From NCBI RefSeq assembly GCF_001428745.1, contig NZ_LMIO01000002.1, forward strand, positions 1,006,305 to 1,070,304: a stretch of DNA of 64,000 nucleotides, written 5' to 3'. This document shows, in pieces, positions 19,295 through 28,150 of this stretch. The translations under genes were made by a program, and so were the position numbers. Under the pieces are notes generated by a model that saw only the letters and a list, made by a program, of their open reading frames with translations, was not told where the DNA came from and made no database searches. The stretch comes from Leifsonia sp. Root227 (GTDB taxonomy: Bacteria > Actinomycetota > Actinomycetes > Actinomycetales > Microbacteriaceae). The first letter of the stretch is position 1, and the number at the start of each line of letters is the position of its first letter.

Positions 19295-19924
19295 TTAGCG
19301 AGCCGCGTAGTACTCGACGACGAGCTGGACTTCACACGTCACCGGAACCTCGGCACGCTTCGGGCGACGCACGAGGCGCGCCTGCAGCTTGTCGAGTTCG
19401 ACCTCGAGGTAGCCAGGGGTCTTCGGCAGGACGTCGACGTGTCCGCCGGCGGCCGCGACCTGGAACTGCTCCGTGCCCTCCGAGCGAGCCTTGACGTGGA
19501 TCAGCTGACCCGGCTTCACGCGGAACGAGGGACGGTCGACGATCTGGCCGTCGACGAGGATGTGGCGGTGAACCACGAACTGACGAGCCTGCGCGGTCGT
19601 GCGGGCGAAGCCTGCGCGGAGCACGAGAGCGTCGAGACGCATCTCGAGGAGCTCGACCAGGTTCTCACCGGTCAGGCCCTGGGTGCGACGAGCTTCTTCG
19701 AACGCGATGCGCAGCTGCTTCTCGCGGATGCCGTACTGGGCGCGCAGACGCTGCTTCTCGCGAAGACGAACGGCGTAGTCCGAGTCGGCCTTGCGCTTGG
19801 TGCGGCCGTGCTCGCCGGGGGCGTACGGGCGCTTCTCAAGGTACTTCGCCGCCTTCGGGGTCAGGGCGATGCCCAGCGACCGCGAGAGGCGGGTCTTGCT
19901 ACGGGTACGTGACTTGGTAGACAC
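19295..19924 (-). CDS. rpsD: 30S ribosomal protein S4
   Basis: 209 residues. S4 nucleates 30S assembly by binding 16S rRNA. It begins STKSRTRSKTRLSRSLGIAL, has the S4 RNA-binding domain (LEMRLDALVLRAGFARTTAQ) and ends LVVEYYAAR. GTG start with AAAGGA six bases upstream. As in other Microbacteriaceae, the gene stands apart from the main rpsM-rpsK-rpoA cluster. The 175 bp upstream has GC-rich hairpin potential near 20010-20035, but no convincing S4 autoregulatory site could be drawn. Confidence 0.97.
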   Translation of the reverse strand: MSTKSRTRSKTRLSRSLGIALTPKAAKYLEKRPYAPGEHGRTKRKADSDYAVRLREKQRLRAQYGIREKQLRIAFEEARRTQGLTGENLVELLEMRLDALVLRAGFARTTAQARQFVVHRHILVDGQIVDRPSFRVKPGQLIHVKARSEGTEQFQVAAAGGHVDVLPKTPGYLEVELDKLQARLVRRPKRAEVPVTCEVQLVVEYYAAR

Positions 19925-20099
19925 GATGTCCTTTCGGTTGTCTCTCTAACAATGAACGCAGGCACACATGTTCGTCCTGCAAAAGTAGAGGGATGTGCCG
20001 GGGAGGCCCGGCTACAGGGCCTGTCCCTTCGAAGACGTTGCTCGACGCAGCCGCACGCGAACACGCTTCTAGGCCAGAGAAGTCTAGCAGATCGCGCAG

Positions 20100-21440
20100 T
20101 CAGCGTCCGCGCACGATCCGGCGCAGCTTCGCGAGGCGAGCGGAGACGTCGCGCTCGTTTCCGTGTTCGGTCGGTGTGTAGTACGTCGCGTCCCTGAGTT
20201 CGTCCGGCAGATACTGCTGCTGCAGCACGCCGAGCGCGTCGTCGTGCGGATACTGGTACCCCTTTCCGTGGCCGAGCCGTTTGGCGCCAGGGTAGTGCGC
20301 ATCGCGCAGATGCTTGGGCACGCGCCCGATGCGACCGGCGCGCACATCGGCGATCGCCGCATCCAGTGCCATGTACGCGGCGTTGGACTTCGGAGCCGTC
20401 GCCAGGTGCACCACGGCCTGTGCCAACGGGATGCGCCCCTCCGGCATCCCGATGAGCTGCACGGCGTCCGCGGCGGCCACCGCGACGACGAGCGCCTGAG
20501 GGTCGGCGAGGCCGATGTCCTCCGAGGCGAGGATGATGATGCGCCGCGCGATGAAGCGAGGGTCCTCCCCCGCTTCGATCATGCGGGCGAGGTAGTGCAG
20601 CGACGCATCCACGTCGGAGCCGCGCACCGACTTGATGAACGCGCTGATCACGTCGTAGTGCTCGTCGCCGTTGCGGTCGTAGCGCAGCAGCGCCCTGTCG
20701 ACCGCCTGCGCCACGAGCTCGGCCGTGATGACGGGCTTCTTCTTCGACGTCGCCCGTGTGGACGACGCCGCGCTCACCGATGCGGCTTCGAGCGCGGTGA
20801 GCGCTCGTCGCGCATCCCCCGATGCCAGCCGGACGATCGCCGCTCTGGCCTCCTGGTCGAGCGTGTACTGGCCGGCGAGCCCTCTGTCGTCTGCGACGGC
20901 CCTGTCGACCACTGTGCCGAGGTCGTCGTCACTGAGCGTCTCCAAGGTGAGCAGCAGCGACCTGGACAGCAGCGGAGAGATGACGGAGAACGACGGGTTC
21001 TCCGTGGTGGCGGCGACGAGGATCACCCAGCCGTTCTCCACCCCGGGCAGCAGGGCGTCCTGCTGCGCCTTGGTGAAGCGGTGGATCTCGTCGAGGAAGA
21101 GGACGGTGGACACCCCGTACAGGTCGCGCGTGGAGAGCGCCTCATCCATCACCAGCCGCACGTCCTTGACTCCGGCGGTGACCGCGGACAGTTCCACGAA
21201 CCGTCGACCCGAGGAGTGCGCGATGGCCTGGGCCAGCGTGGTCTTGCCCGTTCCAGGGGGACCCCAGAGGATGACGGAGACCGACCCGGTCTCCCCGCTC
21301 TTGTCCGACGCGAGGCTCACCAGCGGCGAGCCAGGCCGGAGCAGATGCTTCTGGCCGGCGACTTCGTCGAGCGACTTCGGCCTCATCCGCACAGCGAGAG
21401 GCGTCGCTCCCGTACGGAGCCCAGGTTGCACGTCGACCAC
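20100..21440 (-). CDS. rarA: replication-associated recombination protein A (RarA/MgsA)
   Basis: RarA is an AAA+ ATPase related to clamp loaders that acts at stalled replication forks with RecA and SSB. 446 residues. Walker A is [17 protein letters not shown], Walker [11 protein letters not shown]; sensor region [19 protein letters not shown]; the C-terminal half matches the MgsA tetramerisation region ([15 protein letters not shown]). GTG start at 21440. Located between rpsD and the divergent cyclophilin gene. Confidence 0.95.
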   Translation of the reverse strand: MVDVQPGLRTGATPLAVRMRPKSLDEVAGQKHLLRPGSPLVSLASDKSGETGSVSVILWGPPGTGKTTLAQAIAHSSGRRFVELSAVTAGVKDVRLVMDEALSTRDLYGVSTVLFLDEIHRFTKAQQDALLPGVENGWVILVAATTENPSFSVISPLLSRSLLLTLETLSDDDLGTVVDRAVADDRGLAGQYTLDQEARAAIVRLASGDARRALTALEAASVSAASSTRATSKKKPVITAELVAQAVDRALLRYDRNGDEHYDVISAFIKSVRGSDVDASLHYLARMIEAGEDPRFIARRIIILASEDIGLADPQALVVAVAAADAVQLIGMPEGRIPLAQAVVHLATAPKSNAAYMALDAAIADVRAGRIGRVPKHLRDAHYPGAKRLGHGKGYQYPHDDALGVLQQQYLPDELRDATYYTPTEHGNERDVSARLAKLRRIVRGR

Positions 21441-21532
21441 CTGACAAGGCTAGTCGCTCCCACTGACACTCGCGCCGCCAACACGGCCTGCGGATGCGCC
21501 CCGTCCAGCACCCGAACCTGAGAGTCACGACT

Positions 21533-21561
21533 TTGCCGCTCATAGGCGGGTCCAATAGGGT
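21533..21561 (+). promoter_or_regulatory. candidate promoter of the cyclophilin gene
   Basis: TTGCCG (21533-21538), a 17-bp spacer and TAGGGT (21556-21561) fit a sigma70-type promoter in the gap divergent from rarA. It would give a leader of about 60 nt before the GTG at 21631. Confidence 0.45.
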
Positions 21562-21630
21562 TCATCCTGATCCTCGGGCGTTGCGCGACGGGTCGGGATT
21601 TTGCACGACGGCGCGCTCCGGAGGACACAC

Positions 21631-22410
21631 GTGGCACCTAACAAGCAGAACGATCGCGAAGCCAGGCAGGCGCGGGAACGACTCCGCGCGTACCAGGCGC
21701 GTCAGACCGTGCACGAGAAGAAGACGAAGCGGCGCGTCAGGGACAACTGGATCGCCGGCGTGGCCGTGCTGATCGTCGTGGTACTCGCCATCGGCACGCA
21801 GCTCCTCTTCTTCGCGAAGCCGGGGACGCCGACGGCCTCGGGGTCTCCATCGCCGTCGCCGTCCGCGTCGTCCGCTGCTCTCACGCTTCCGCCCAAGACC
21901 CTCGCAGAGGACCGCACCTGGACGGGCACGCTGACGATCAACGACATCGCGCTCGGCGTCGACCTCGACGGCGCGAAGGCTCCGCAGGCCGTCTCGTCCA
22001 CGATCGCGCTCACGCAGAAGGGCTTCTACGACGGCCTCACCTGCCACAGGCTCACCAACGGCGGCTTCTACGTGCTGCAGTGCGGCGACCCTGCCGGCGA
22101 CGGCAGCGGCGGACCTGGATACTCATACGGCCCGATCGAGAACGCACCGAAGGACAACGTCTACCCGGCCGGCACGATCGCGATGGCCAGGCAGAGCAAC
22201 AACGCGAGCAGCCAAGGCAGCCAGTTCTTCATCGTCTACAAGGACACGACGATCGGCGCAGACTCGGCCGGCGGATACACCGTCATCGGAAAGGTCACCA
22301 GCGGCCTCGACAAGCTGATCTCCGAGGTTGCGGACAAGGGCGTCTCCGGCGGTGGCACGGACGGCAAGCCTGCTGTCGCGACGAAGATCGACACCTTCAC
22401 CGTCAAGTGA
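21631..22410 (+). CDS. membrane-anchored cyclophilin-type peptidyl-prolyl isomerase
   Basis: 259 residues: a charged N-terminus, one membrane segment (WIAGVAVLIVVVLAIGTQLL, about residues 42-62), a Ser/Pro linker, then a cyclophilin domain with FYDGLTCHRLTNGGFYVLQC, IAMARQSNNASSQGSQFFIV and GGYTVIGKVTSGLDKL. It should fold proteins outside the cytoplasmic membrane. The GTG at 21631 follows GGAGG by seven bases and is preferred over an upstream in-frame TTG. The core Arg-x-x-Phe motif of active cyclophilins appears here as HRLTNGGFYVLQ, so catalytic efficiency is uncertain. Confidence 0.92.
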   Translation: MAPNKQNDREARQARERLRAYQARQTVHEKKTKRRVRDNWIAGVAVLIVVVLAIGTQLLFFAKPGTPTASGSPSPSPSASSAALTLPPKTLAEDRTWTGTLTINDIALGVDLDGAKAPQAVSSTIALTQKGFYDGLTCHRLTNGGFYVLQCGDPAGDGSGGPGYSYGPIENAPKDNVYPAGTIAMARQSNNASSQGSQFFIVYKDTTIGADSAGGYTVIGKVTSGLDKLISEVADKGVSGGGTDGKPAVATKIDTFTVK

Positions 22411-22516
22411 CGCACGAGGTCGCGCTGACGGCTGCACGCCGCGCGCTCGTGCAATAGGCTAATTCGCAACCGTGGGGCGTTCTGCGCCCGCACCGTACAT
22501 CAGCAAGGTGAGGCTC

Positions 22517-23746
22517 TTGGCTACAACTGATCAGCAACCGTGGGGTCGTGTCGATGAGACCGGCACCGTCTTCGTCCGCGAAGGCGACGGCGAGAGGGCC
22601 GTCGGCCAATACCCTGACGGAACTCCGGAAGAGGCGCTCGCGTACTTCGAGCGCAAGTTCACCGATCTCGCCGGTCAGGTGACGCTGCTCGAGCAGCGCG
22701 CGCGCCGGGGAGCACCTGCCTCCGACATCGCCAAGGCAGTCGCCACTCTGCGCAACACCCTCGACGGAGCGAACGCTGTGGGAGATCTCGCGTCGCTCGC
22801 CACTCGGCTGGATGCGCTCGGGGGCACCGTCGAAGAGCTCACCGAGCAGCAGAGCGCCGAGGCGAAGGCCGCCGTCGAGCAGGCCGTCGCGGAGCGCACG
22901 GCCATCGTCGAGGAGGCAGAGGCCCTCGCGGCCGAAGACCCTGCGCGCACCCAGTGGAAGCAGACCACCGCGGCACTCGACGCGCTGTTCGCCCGCTGGC
23001 AGAGCCACCAGCACGACGGCCCGCGCATCCCCAAGAACGAGGCCAACGAGTTGTGGAAGCGTTTCCGCGCCGCACGGTCCACCATCGAGCACAACCGCAA
23101 GGCGTTCTTCGCAGACCTGGACAACCAGCACCGTGACGTGCGCACCCGCAAGACCGCGCTGATCGAACAGGCAGAGGCCCTCATCCCGCGCGGTGCGGAC
23201 GGCGTGCCGGAGTACCGGCAGTTGCTGGACCAGTGGAAGCTGGCCGGTCGCGCAGGCAAGCGCAACGACGACGCCCTGTGGGCGCGCTTCAAGGCGGCGG
23301 GCGACGCGATCTACTCAGCCAAGGCGGAGGTGGATGCGCGCGACAACGTCGAGTACGAGGCCAACCTCGAGCTCAAACTCGCCCTTCTCGAGGAGGCGGA
23401 GCCGCTGCTGAAGGCCACCAACCGCGAGTCAGCCCGCAACACGCTGCTCTCCATCCAGCAGCGCTGGGACGAGATCGGGCGGGTCCCGCGCGAGCAGGTG
23501 CGGCCGATCGAAGACCGCCTTCGCAAGGTCGAAGCAGCCGTCCGCAAGCTGGACGAGGAGCACTGGGAGCGCAACAACCCGGAGAAGAAGGCTCGCACGG
23601 AGGGTCTGGCCAGCCAGCTCAACGCGGCCATCGCCAAGCTGGAGCAGGAGCTCGACGATGCCAAGGCGAGCGGAGACGCCCGCAAGGTCAAAGAGGCCCA
23701 GGAAGCTCTCGACGCGCGCAAGATCTGGCTCGACGCGCTGCAGTGA
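22517..23746 (+). CDS. DUF349 domain-containing coiled-coil protein
   Basis: About 409 residues, soluble and strongly helical. It contains several repeats of the DUF349 type, each with a Trp-rich helix (LFARWQSHQHDGPRIPKNEA, LDQWKLAGRAGKRNDDALWA, LSIQQRWDEIGRVPREQVRP), and ends in a Lys/Glu/Ala-rich coiled coil. Such proteins are common in actinobacteria and lack a settled function. The TTG at 22517 follows AAGGTGAGG; a GTG at 22508 is an alternative. A strong hairpin terminator follows the gene. Confidence 0.85.
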   Translation: MATTDQQPWGRVDETGTVFVREGDGERAVGQYPDGTPEEALAYFERKFTDLAGQVTLLEQRARRGAPASDIAKAVATLRNTLDGANAVGDLASLATRLDALGGTVEELTEQQSAEAKAAVEQAVAERTAIVEEAEALAAEDPARTQWKQTTAALDALFARWQSHQHDGPRIPKNEANELWKRFRAARSTIEHNRKAFFADLDNQHRDVRTRKTALIEQAEALIPRGADGVPEYRQLLDQWKLAGRAGKRNDDALWARFKAAGDAIYSAKAEVDARDNVEYEANLELKLALLEEAEPLLKATNRESARNTLLSIQQRWDEIGRVPREQVRPIEDRLRKVEAAVRKLDEEHWERNNPEKKARTEGLASQLNAAIAKLEQELDDAKASGDARKVKEAQEALDARKIWLDALQ

Positions 23747-23782
23747 CACGCGTGCTGCCATCGACGTAGCAGGTTCTCCACA

Positions 23783-23820
23783 GGCCGCCGGATCTCCACA
23801 GATCCGGCGGCCCTGTTCTT
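23783..23820 (+). terminator. terminator of the DUF349 gene
   Basis: A perfect 13-bp stem (23783-23795 with 23800-23812) around loop CCAC, followed by CTGTTCTT. It lies 36 bp after the DUF349 stop codon. Confidence 0.85.
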
Positions 23821-23850
23821 TCCCGCTGCAGCCCGCCGCAAGGTGGATGC

Positions 23851-24444
23851 ATGACAGCACTCCTCCCCCGCCTCTTCCGGCCCGATGTCCTCCCCCTCGC
23901 CGAGCTCATGGCGCTGTGCCTGGACGGCCAGCTCTATCGCGTCGGCGACTCGTTCGCCACACTGGACACCCCGGACTCCGCGGCTCTCCGCGCTGCCGCC
24001 TTCGCCTCGTCAGCGCCCTCGCACGTGATCGCCGACCGGGGAACGGCCGCGTGGATCCACGGCGCGCGTGCGGCCCCGTCGCACCGCCCCCAGGTGTGCG
24101 TCGACGCGCGCAGCCGCGGCGGCCGCATCCCGCCGGAGTTCGACGGCAGGCAGACCACGCTCTCCCGCGGTGACGTTCAGCTGATCGACGAGGCCAGAGT
24201 GACCTCACCAGCCCGAACAGCGCTCGACCTGCTCTGCGTCGACGGGCGTTTCTCCCCCGACGCGGCCGCTCAGGTGCTCTACCTGCTCGATCGCGCGGGC
24301 GTACCGGTGTCGTCCATCAAGTCCAGGATGCGCGGATCGTCCCGCACGAACGCCAGACGCTACCTGGCGAGGGCCGACCAGCTCAGTGCCAGAGCGCGCA
24401 GCGTACTCCGTCCGTTTCCCGGCCCAACGCGCAGCAGCCGCTGA
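23851..24444 (+). CDS. AbiEi-like (type IV antitoxin-like) protein, no toxin partner
   Basis: 197 residues. The pattern of an N-terminal winged-helix region, then HVIADRGTAAWIHGA, a Pro-rich turn, QLIDEARVTSPARTALDLLC and a helical C-terminus resembles the AbiEi antitoxin-related proteins that are abundant in Microbacteriaceae. Those proteins often carry a C-terminal DUF559 nuclease domain, which is absent here; instead the tail is short and basic. No AbiEii-type nucleotidyltransferase gene adjoins it. AAGGTGG lies before the ATG. It ends one base from the convergent rsh stop. Assignment is by motif resemblance only. Confidence 0.65.
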   Translation: MTALLPRLFRPDVLPLAELMALCLDGQLYRVGDSFATLDTPDSAALRAAAFASSAPSHVIADRGTAAWIHGARAAPSHRPQVCVDARSRGGRIPPEFDGRQTTLSRGDVQLIDEARVTSPARTALDLLCVDGRFSPDAAAQVLYLLDRAGVPVSSIKSRMRGSSRTNARRYLARADQLSARARSVLRPFPGPTRSSR

Positions 24445-24445
24445 C

Positions 24446-26698
24446 TCAGCCGGCGCTGACCCGATACACGTCGTACACGGCGTCGATGCGCCGCACAGCG
24501 TTCAGCACGCGGTCGAGGTGGGTGGTGTCGCCCATCTCGAAAACGAACCTGCTGAGTGCCAGGCGGTTGCTCGACGTCGTCACGGTGGCAGAAAGGATGT
24601 TCACATGATGCTCGGACAGCACGCGCGTCACATCGGAGAGCAGGCCGGACCGGTCGAGCGCCTCCACCTGGATCTGAACGAGGAACACGCTCTTCGAGCT
24701 CGGCGCCCACTCCACGTCGATCATGCGGTCCGGCTCCTGCATCAGCGACTGCACGTTGTGGCAGTTCGACTGGTGCACGGAGACTCCGGCTCCCCTGGTG
24801 ATGAACCCGACGATGGGGTCGCCCGGCACCGGCGTGCAGCACTTCGCGAGCTTGACCAGGATGTCGGGCGCGCCACGCACGAGCACGCCGGAATCACTGT
24901 CGCGGAGCTTCCGCGAACGACCCTTGACGGGCAGGTCGATGTCGCCGGCGTCGGACTCCGCCTCCGTCTGCACCGAGGCGACGATCTTCTCGATCACCGA
25001 CTGGGTGGAGACGTGTCCCTCGCCGACGGCCGCGTAGAGCGCGGAGACGTCGTCGTATTTGAGCAGCGACGCCACTTCGCTCAGCGAGTCCTGCGACATC
25101 AGCTTCTGCAGTGGCAGGTTCTGCTTGCGCATCGCGCGCGCGATCGCGTCCTTGCCCTGCTCGATCGCCTCGTCGCGGCGCTCCTTGGTGAACCACTGGC
25201 GGATCTTGTTGCGCGCCCTCGGGCTCTTGACGAAGTTCAGCCAGTCCTGGCTGGGGCCGGAGTCGGGGTTCTTCGAGGTGAAGACCTCGACCACGTCACC
25301 GGTCGTCAGGGTGCTCTCCAGCGGCACCAGGCGTCCGTTGACCTTCGCGCCCATGGTGCGGTGGCCGACCTCGGTGTGCACGGCGTACGCGAAGTCCACG
25401 GGCGTCGCGCCTGCGGGAAGGCCGATCACCCGGCCCTTCGGCGTGAAGACGTAGACCTCCTTGGCCCCGATCTCGAAGCGCAGGGAGTCGAGGAACTCGC
25501 TCGGGTCCGCGGTCTCCGCCTGCCAGTCCGAGATGTGCGCCAGCCAGGCCAGGTCGGTGTCGGAACGCGCCGGACCGCCGGCGCTCTTCCCTGTGGTCTG
25601 CTCCTTGTACTTCCAGTGCGCTGCGACACCCAGCTCGGCGCGCTGGTGCATCTCCTCCGTGCGGATCTGGATCTCGACGGGGCGCCCCTCCGGCCCGACC
25701 ACCGTGGTGTGCAGCGACTGGTAGAGATTGAACTTGGGGGTGGCGATGTAGTCCTTGAACCGTCCGGGCATCGGGGTCCACCTGGCGTGGATCTGGCCAA
25801 GCACGGCGTAGCAGTCGCGCACGGAGTTGACCAGGATGCGGATGCCGACGAGATCGTAGATTTCGTCGAATTCGCGGCCGCGCACGACCATCTTCTGGTA
25901 GATCGAGTAGTACTGCTTCGGCCTTCCGACCACCTTGCCGCGGATCTTCGCTGACTTGAGGTCGTCGTTGATCGCGTCGATGACCTGCTGCACCAGGCGC
26001 TCGCGCTCCGGGGTGCGCTGGCGCACCAGGCTCTCGATCTCTGCGTACAGCTTGGGGTAGAGCACGGCGAACGACAGATCCTCGAGCTCCCATTTGATCG
26101 TCTGGATGCCGAGGCGGTGCGCGAGCGGTGCGTAGATCTCCAGCGTCTCCGTGGCCTTGCGCGTGGCGGAGGCCGCCGGCACGAAGCCCCAGGTGCGCGC
26201 GTTGTGCAGTCGGTCGGCGAGCTTGATGATGAGCACGCGGATGTCCTTCGACATCGCGACGATCATCTTGCGCACGGTCTCCGCCTGGGCGCTGTCTCCG
26301 TACTTGACCTTGTCGAGCTTGGTGACGCCGTCCACCAGCATGGCGATCTCATCGCCGAAGGCGTCGCGCAGCTCGTCGAGGGTGTACTCGGTGTCCTCCA
26401 CCGTGTCGTGCAGGAGCGCGGCGGCGATGGTCTTCGCACCGATGCCGAGGTCGGCGAGAATCTGCGCGACGGCCACGGGATGCGTGATGTACGGCTCCCC
26501 CGACCGGCGCTTCTGGCCGGAGTGGGCGCGCTCGGCGACCGCGTATGCGCGCTCGATCAGCGAGAGATCCGCCTTCGGGTGGTGCAGACGCACCGTGCGG
26601 ATCAGGGTGTCGACGGCTCCGGCCGGCTGCGCGCGGGAGAAGATGCGCGGAACGAGTCGGCGCAGCGAAGCGGCCTGTGGTGTCGAAGTATCAACCAT
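24446..26698 (-). CDS. rel: bifunctional (p)ppGpp synthetase/hydrolase (Rel/Spo homolog)
   Basis: Controls the stringent response. 750 residues. HD hydrolase domain with AAALLHDTVEDTEYTLDEL near residue 85; synthetase domain near 240-350 (EFDEIYDLVGIRILV); TGS domain (FTPKGRVIGLPAGATPVDFA); zinc-finger/helical region; C-terminal ACT domain (SGLLSDVTRVLSEHHVNIL). Both catalytic domains look intact. The ATG at 26698 has GGAGG seven bases upstream; a GTG six bases earlier is too close to that site. It lies at the end of the leftward sec-ruv-pdx region. Confidence 0.97.
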   Translation of the reverse strand: MVDTSTPQAASLRRLVPRIFSRAQPAGAVDTLIRTVRLHHPKADLSLIERAYAVAERAHSGQKRRSGEPYITHPVAVAQILADLGIGAKTIAAALLHDTVEDTEYTLDELRDAFGDEIAMLVDGVTKLDKVKYGDSAQAETVRKMIVAMSKDIRVLIIKLADRLHNARTWGFVPAASATRKATETLEIYAPLAHRLGIQTIKWELEDLSFAVLYPKLYAEIESLVRQRTPERERLVQQVIDAINDDLKSAKIRGKVVGRPKQYYSIYQKMVVRGREFDEIYDLVGIRILVNSVRDCYAVLGQIHARWTPMPGRFKDYIATPKFNLYQSLHTTVVGPEGRPVEIQIRTEEMHQRAELGVAAHWKYKEQTTGKSAGGPARSDTDLAWLAHISDWQAETADPSEFLDSLRFEIGAKEVYVFTPKGRVIGLPAGATPVDFAYAVHTEVGHRTMGAKVNGRLVPLESTLTTGDVVEVFTSKNPDSGPSQDWLNFVKSPRARNKIRQWFTKERRDEAIEQGKDAIARAMRKQNLPLQKLMSQDSLSEVASLLKYDDVSALYAAVGEGHVSTQSVIEKIVASVQTEAESDAGDIDLPVKGRSRKLRDSDSGVLVRGAPDILVKLAKCCTPVPGDPIVGFITRGAGVSVHQSNCHNVQSLMQEPDRMIDVEWAPSSKSVFLVQIQVEALDRSGLLSDVTRVLSEHHVNILSATVTTSSNRLALSRFVFEMGDTTHLDRVLNAVRRIDAVYDVYRVSAG

Positions 26699-26767
26699 GT
26701 GCACGCCTCCTGTCGTCCATTATCGCCGTCATCGCGCCCTGCTCTGACACAGGGCCGATTCCGGCGG

Positions 26768-27121
26768 TCAGGCGACCGCCCCCGGCGAGCCGTCGTCGCG
26801 CACGACGGGCGCTCCGCTCGCCTGCCAGGCGAACATCCCGCCGGCGACGTTGGCCGTCGGATAGTCGGCACGGTTCAACGCGTCCGTCACGAGTCGCGAG
26901 CGACCCCCTGAGAGGCAGACCACGAGGATCTGCTGATCCTCCGGCAGTTCGTGCTGGCGCGACTCGATCTCGTACAGCGGGATGTGGTGAGCAGCGGGCG
27001 CGTGCCCGGCCTCCCACTCGTGCGCCTCACGGACGTCGAGCAGCCAGGCCGAACCCGACTCGACGAGCTCGTGCGCGCGCGCGGCGCTCACCTCGTCTTC
27101 CGACAGATAAGAACCGCTCAC
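26768..27121 (-). CDS. single-domain rhodanese-like protein
   Basis: 117 residues, one rhodanese domain. It has the N-terminal LLDVREAHEWEAGH motif and the active-site loop VVCLSGGRSRL with Cys69, so persulfide transfer is plausible. GTG start, 9 bp after secF, so likely co-transcribed with secDF. Target protein unknown. Confidence 0.88.
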   Translation of the reverse strand: MSGSYLSEDEVSAARAHELVESGSAWLLDVREAHEWEAGHAPAAHHIPLYEIESRQHELPEDQQILVVCLSGGRSRLVTDALNRADYPTANVAGGMFAWQASGAPVVRDDGSPGAVA

Positions 27122-27130
27122 GCTCCCCCG

Positions 27131-28150
27131 CTATTCCGCCGCGACCGGCACGGCTTCGGGCTGCTTCGCAGCCTTGGGACGGATGGCGAGCACCTTCTGG
27201 TCGTGCTTGCGCACGGCCGCCTCGCCCTCGCGGAACTGCGAGTACATCGGCGCTGCCAGGAAGATCGTCGAGTACGTGCCGACGATGATGCCGATCAGCA
27301 GCGCGAGCGAGATGTCGCGCAGCGTGTCCGCACCGAGCCAGAAGGCACCGATGAAGAGGATAGACGCAACAGGGAGCACAGCGACCACGGCCGTGTTGAT
27401 GGAGCGCACGAGGGTCTGGTTGACCGCGAGGTTGACCGACTCGGCGAACGTGCGCCTGGTGAGCTCCATCTCCTCCTTGGTGTTCTCTCGCACCTTGTCG
27501 AACACCACGACGGTGTCGTAGAGCGAGTAGCCGAGGATGGTCAGGAAGCCGATCATCGTCGCAGGCGAGATCTCGAACCCGACGAGCGCGTAGATGCCCG
27601 CCGTGATGATGAGGTCGTGGAACAGCGAGATGATCGCGGACGCCGACATCTTCCAGGTGCGGAAGTACAGCGCCATCGCGATGAACGCGAGCAGCAGGAA
27701 CACCACAAGGCCCTGGATGGACTGTTGCGTCACGTCAGCGCCCCACGACGGGCCGATGAACGTGGAGGCGACCTCGGTGACCGGAACGTCGTACGCCTTC
27801 GCGAGAGCGTCGGCGACCTGCTTGGTCTGCGCCTCGGAGAGCTGGTCGGTCTGCACCCGCACCGCGTCGCTGCCGACGGAGCTGACGTGGGCGACGGCAT
27901 TCGGGACGACGCTGGTCAGCGCATCCTGAGCTTTCGCCTGGTCGGTGTCCGTGACGTTCGTCACCGTGAACTGCGAACCGCCGCGGAACTCGATGCTGAA
28001 GTTGAAGCCGCCCTTGACCACGGGGATCAGGATGGCGATGACGACCATCACGGCCGCGATCGAGTACCAGATCTTGCGCTTTCCGACGAAGTCGAACGAG
28101 CGGGCGCCTGTGTAGAGGTCGTTTCCGAACTTGGTGAGACGGCTGGCCAT
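27131..28150 (-). CDS. secF: protein translocase subunit SecF
   Basis: SecF with SecD uses the proton gradient to pull exported proteins across the membrane after SecYEG. 339 residues: TM1, a periplasm-side domain (FRGGSQFTVTNVTDTDQAKA) and five further membrane segments, with the family stretches GWGADVT-like near the second domain and GYSLYDTVVVFDKVREN near residue 205. The ATG overlaps the secD stop by one base. The basic C-terminal tail (VRKHDQKVLAIRPKAAKQPE) is common in actinobacteria. Confidence 0.96.
   Translation of the reverse strand: MASRLTKFGNDLYTGARSFDFVGKRKIWYSIAAVMVVIAILIPVVKGGFNFSIEFRGGSQFTVTNVTDTDQAKAQDALTSVVPNAVAHVSSVGSDAVRVQTDQLSEAQTKQVADALAKAYDVPVTEVASTFIGPSWGADVTQQSIQGLVVFLLLAFIAMALYFRTWKMSASAIISLFHDLIITAGIYALVGFEISPATMIGFLTILGYSLYDTVVVFDKVRENTKEEMELTRRTFAESVNLAVNQTLVRSINTAVVAVLPVASILFIGAFWLGADTLRDISLALLIGIIVGTYSTIFLAAPMYSQFREGEAAVRKHDQKVLAIRPKAAKQPEAVPVAAE

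Noticed and set aside
19925..20099. S4 autoregulatory leader before rpsD
   Set aside because: There is a GC-rich hairpin, but no pseudoknot or conserved S4 site could be drawn.
23747..23850. tRNA or small RNA before the AbiEi-like gene
   Set aside because: The only structure is the 13-bp terminator stem; no cloverleaf.
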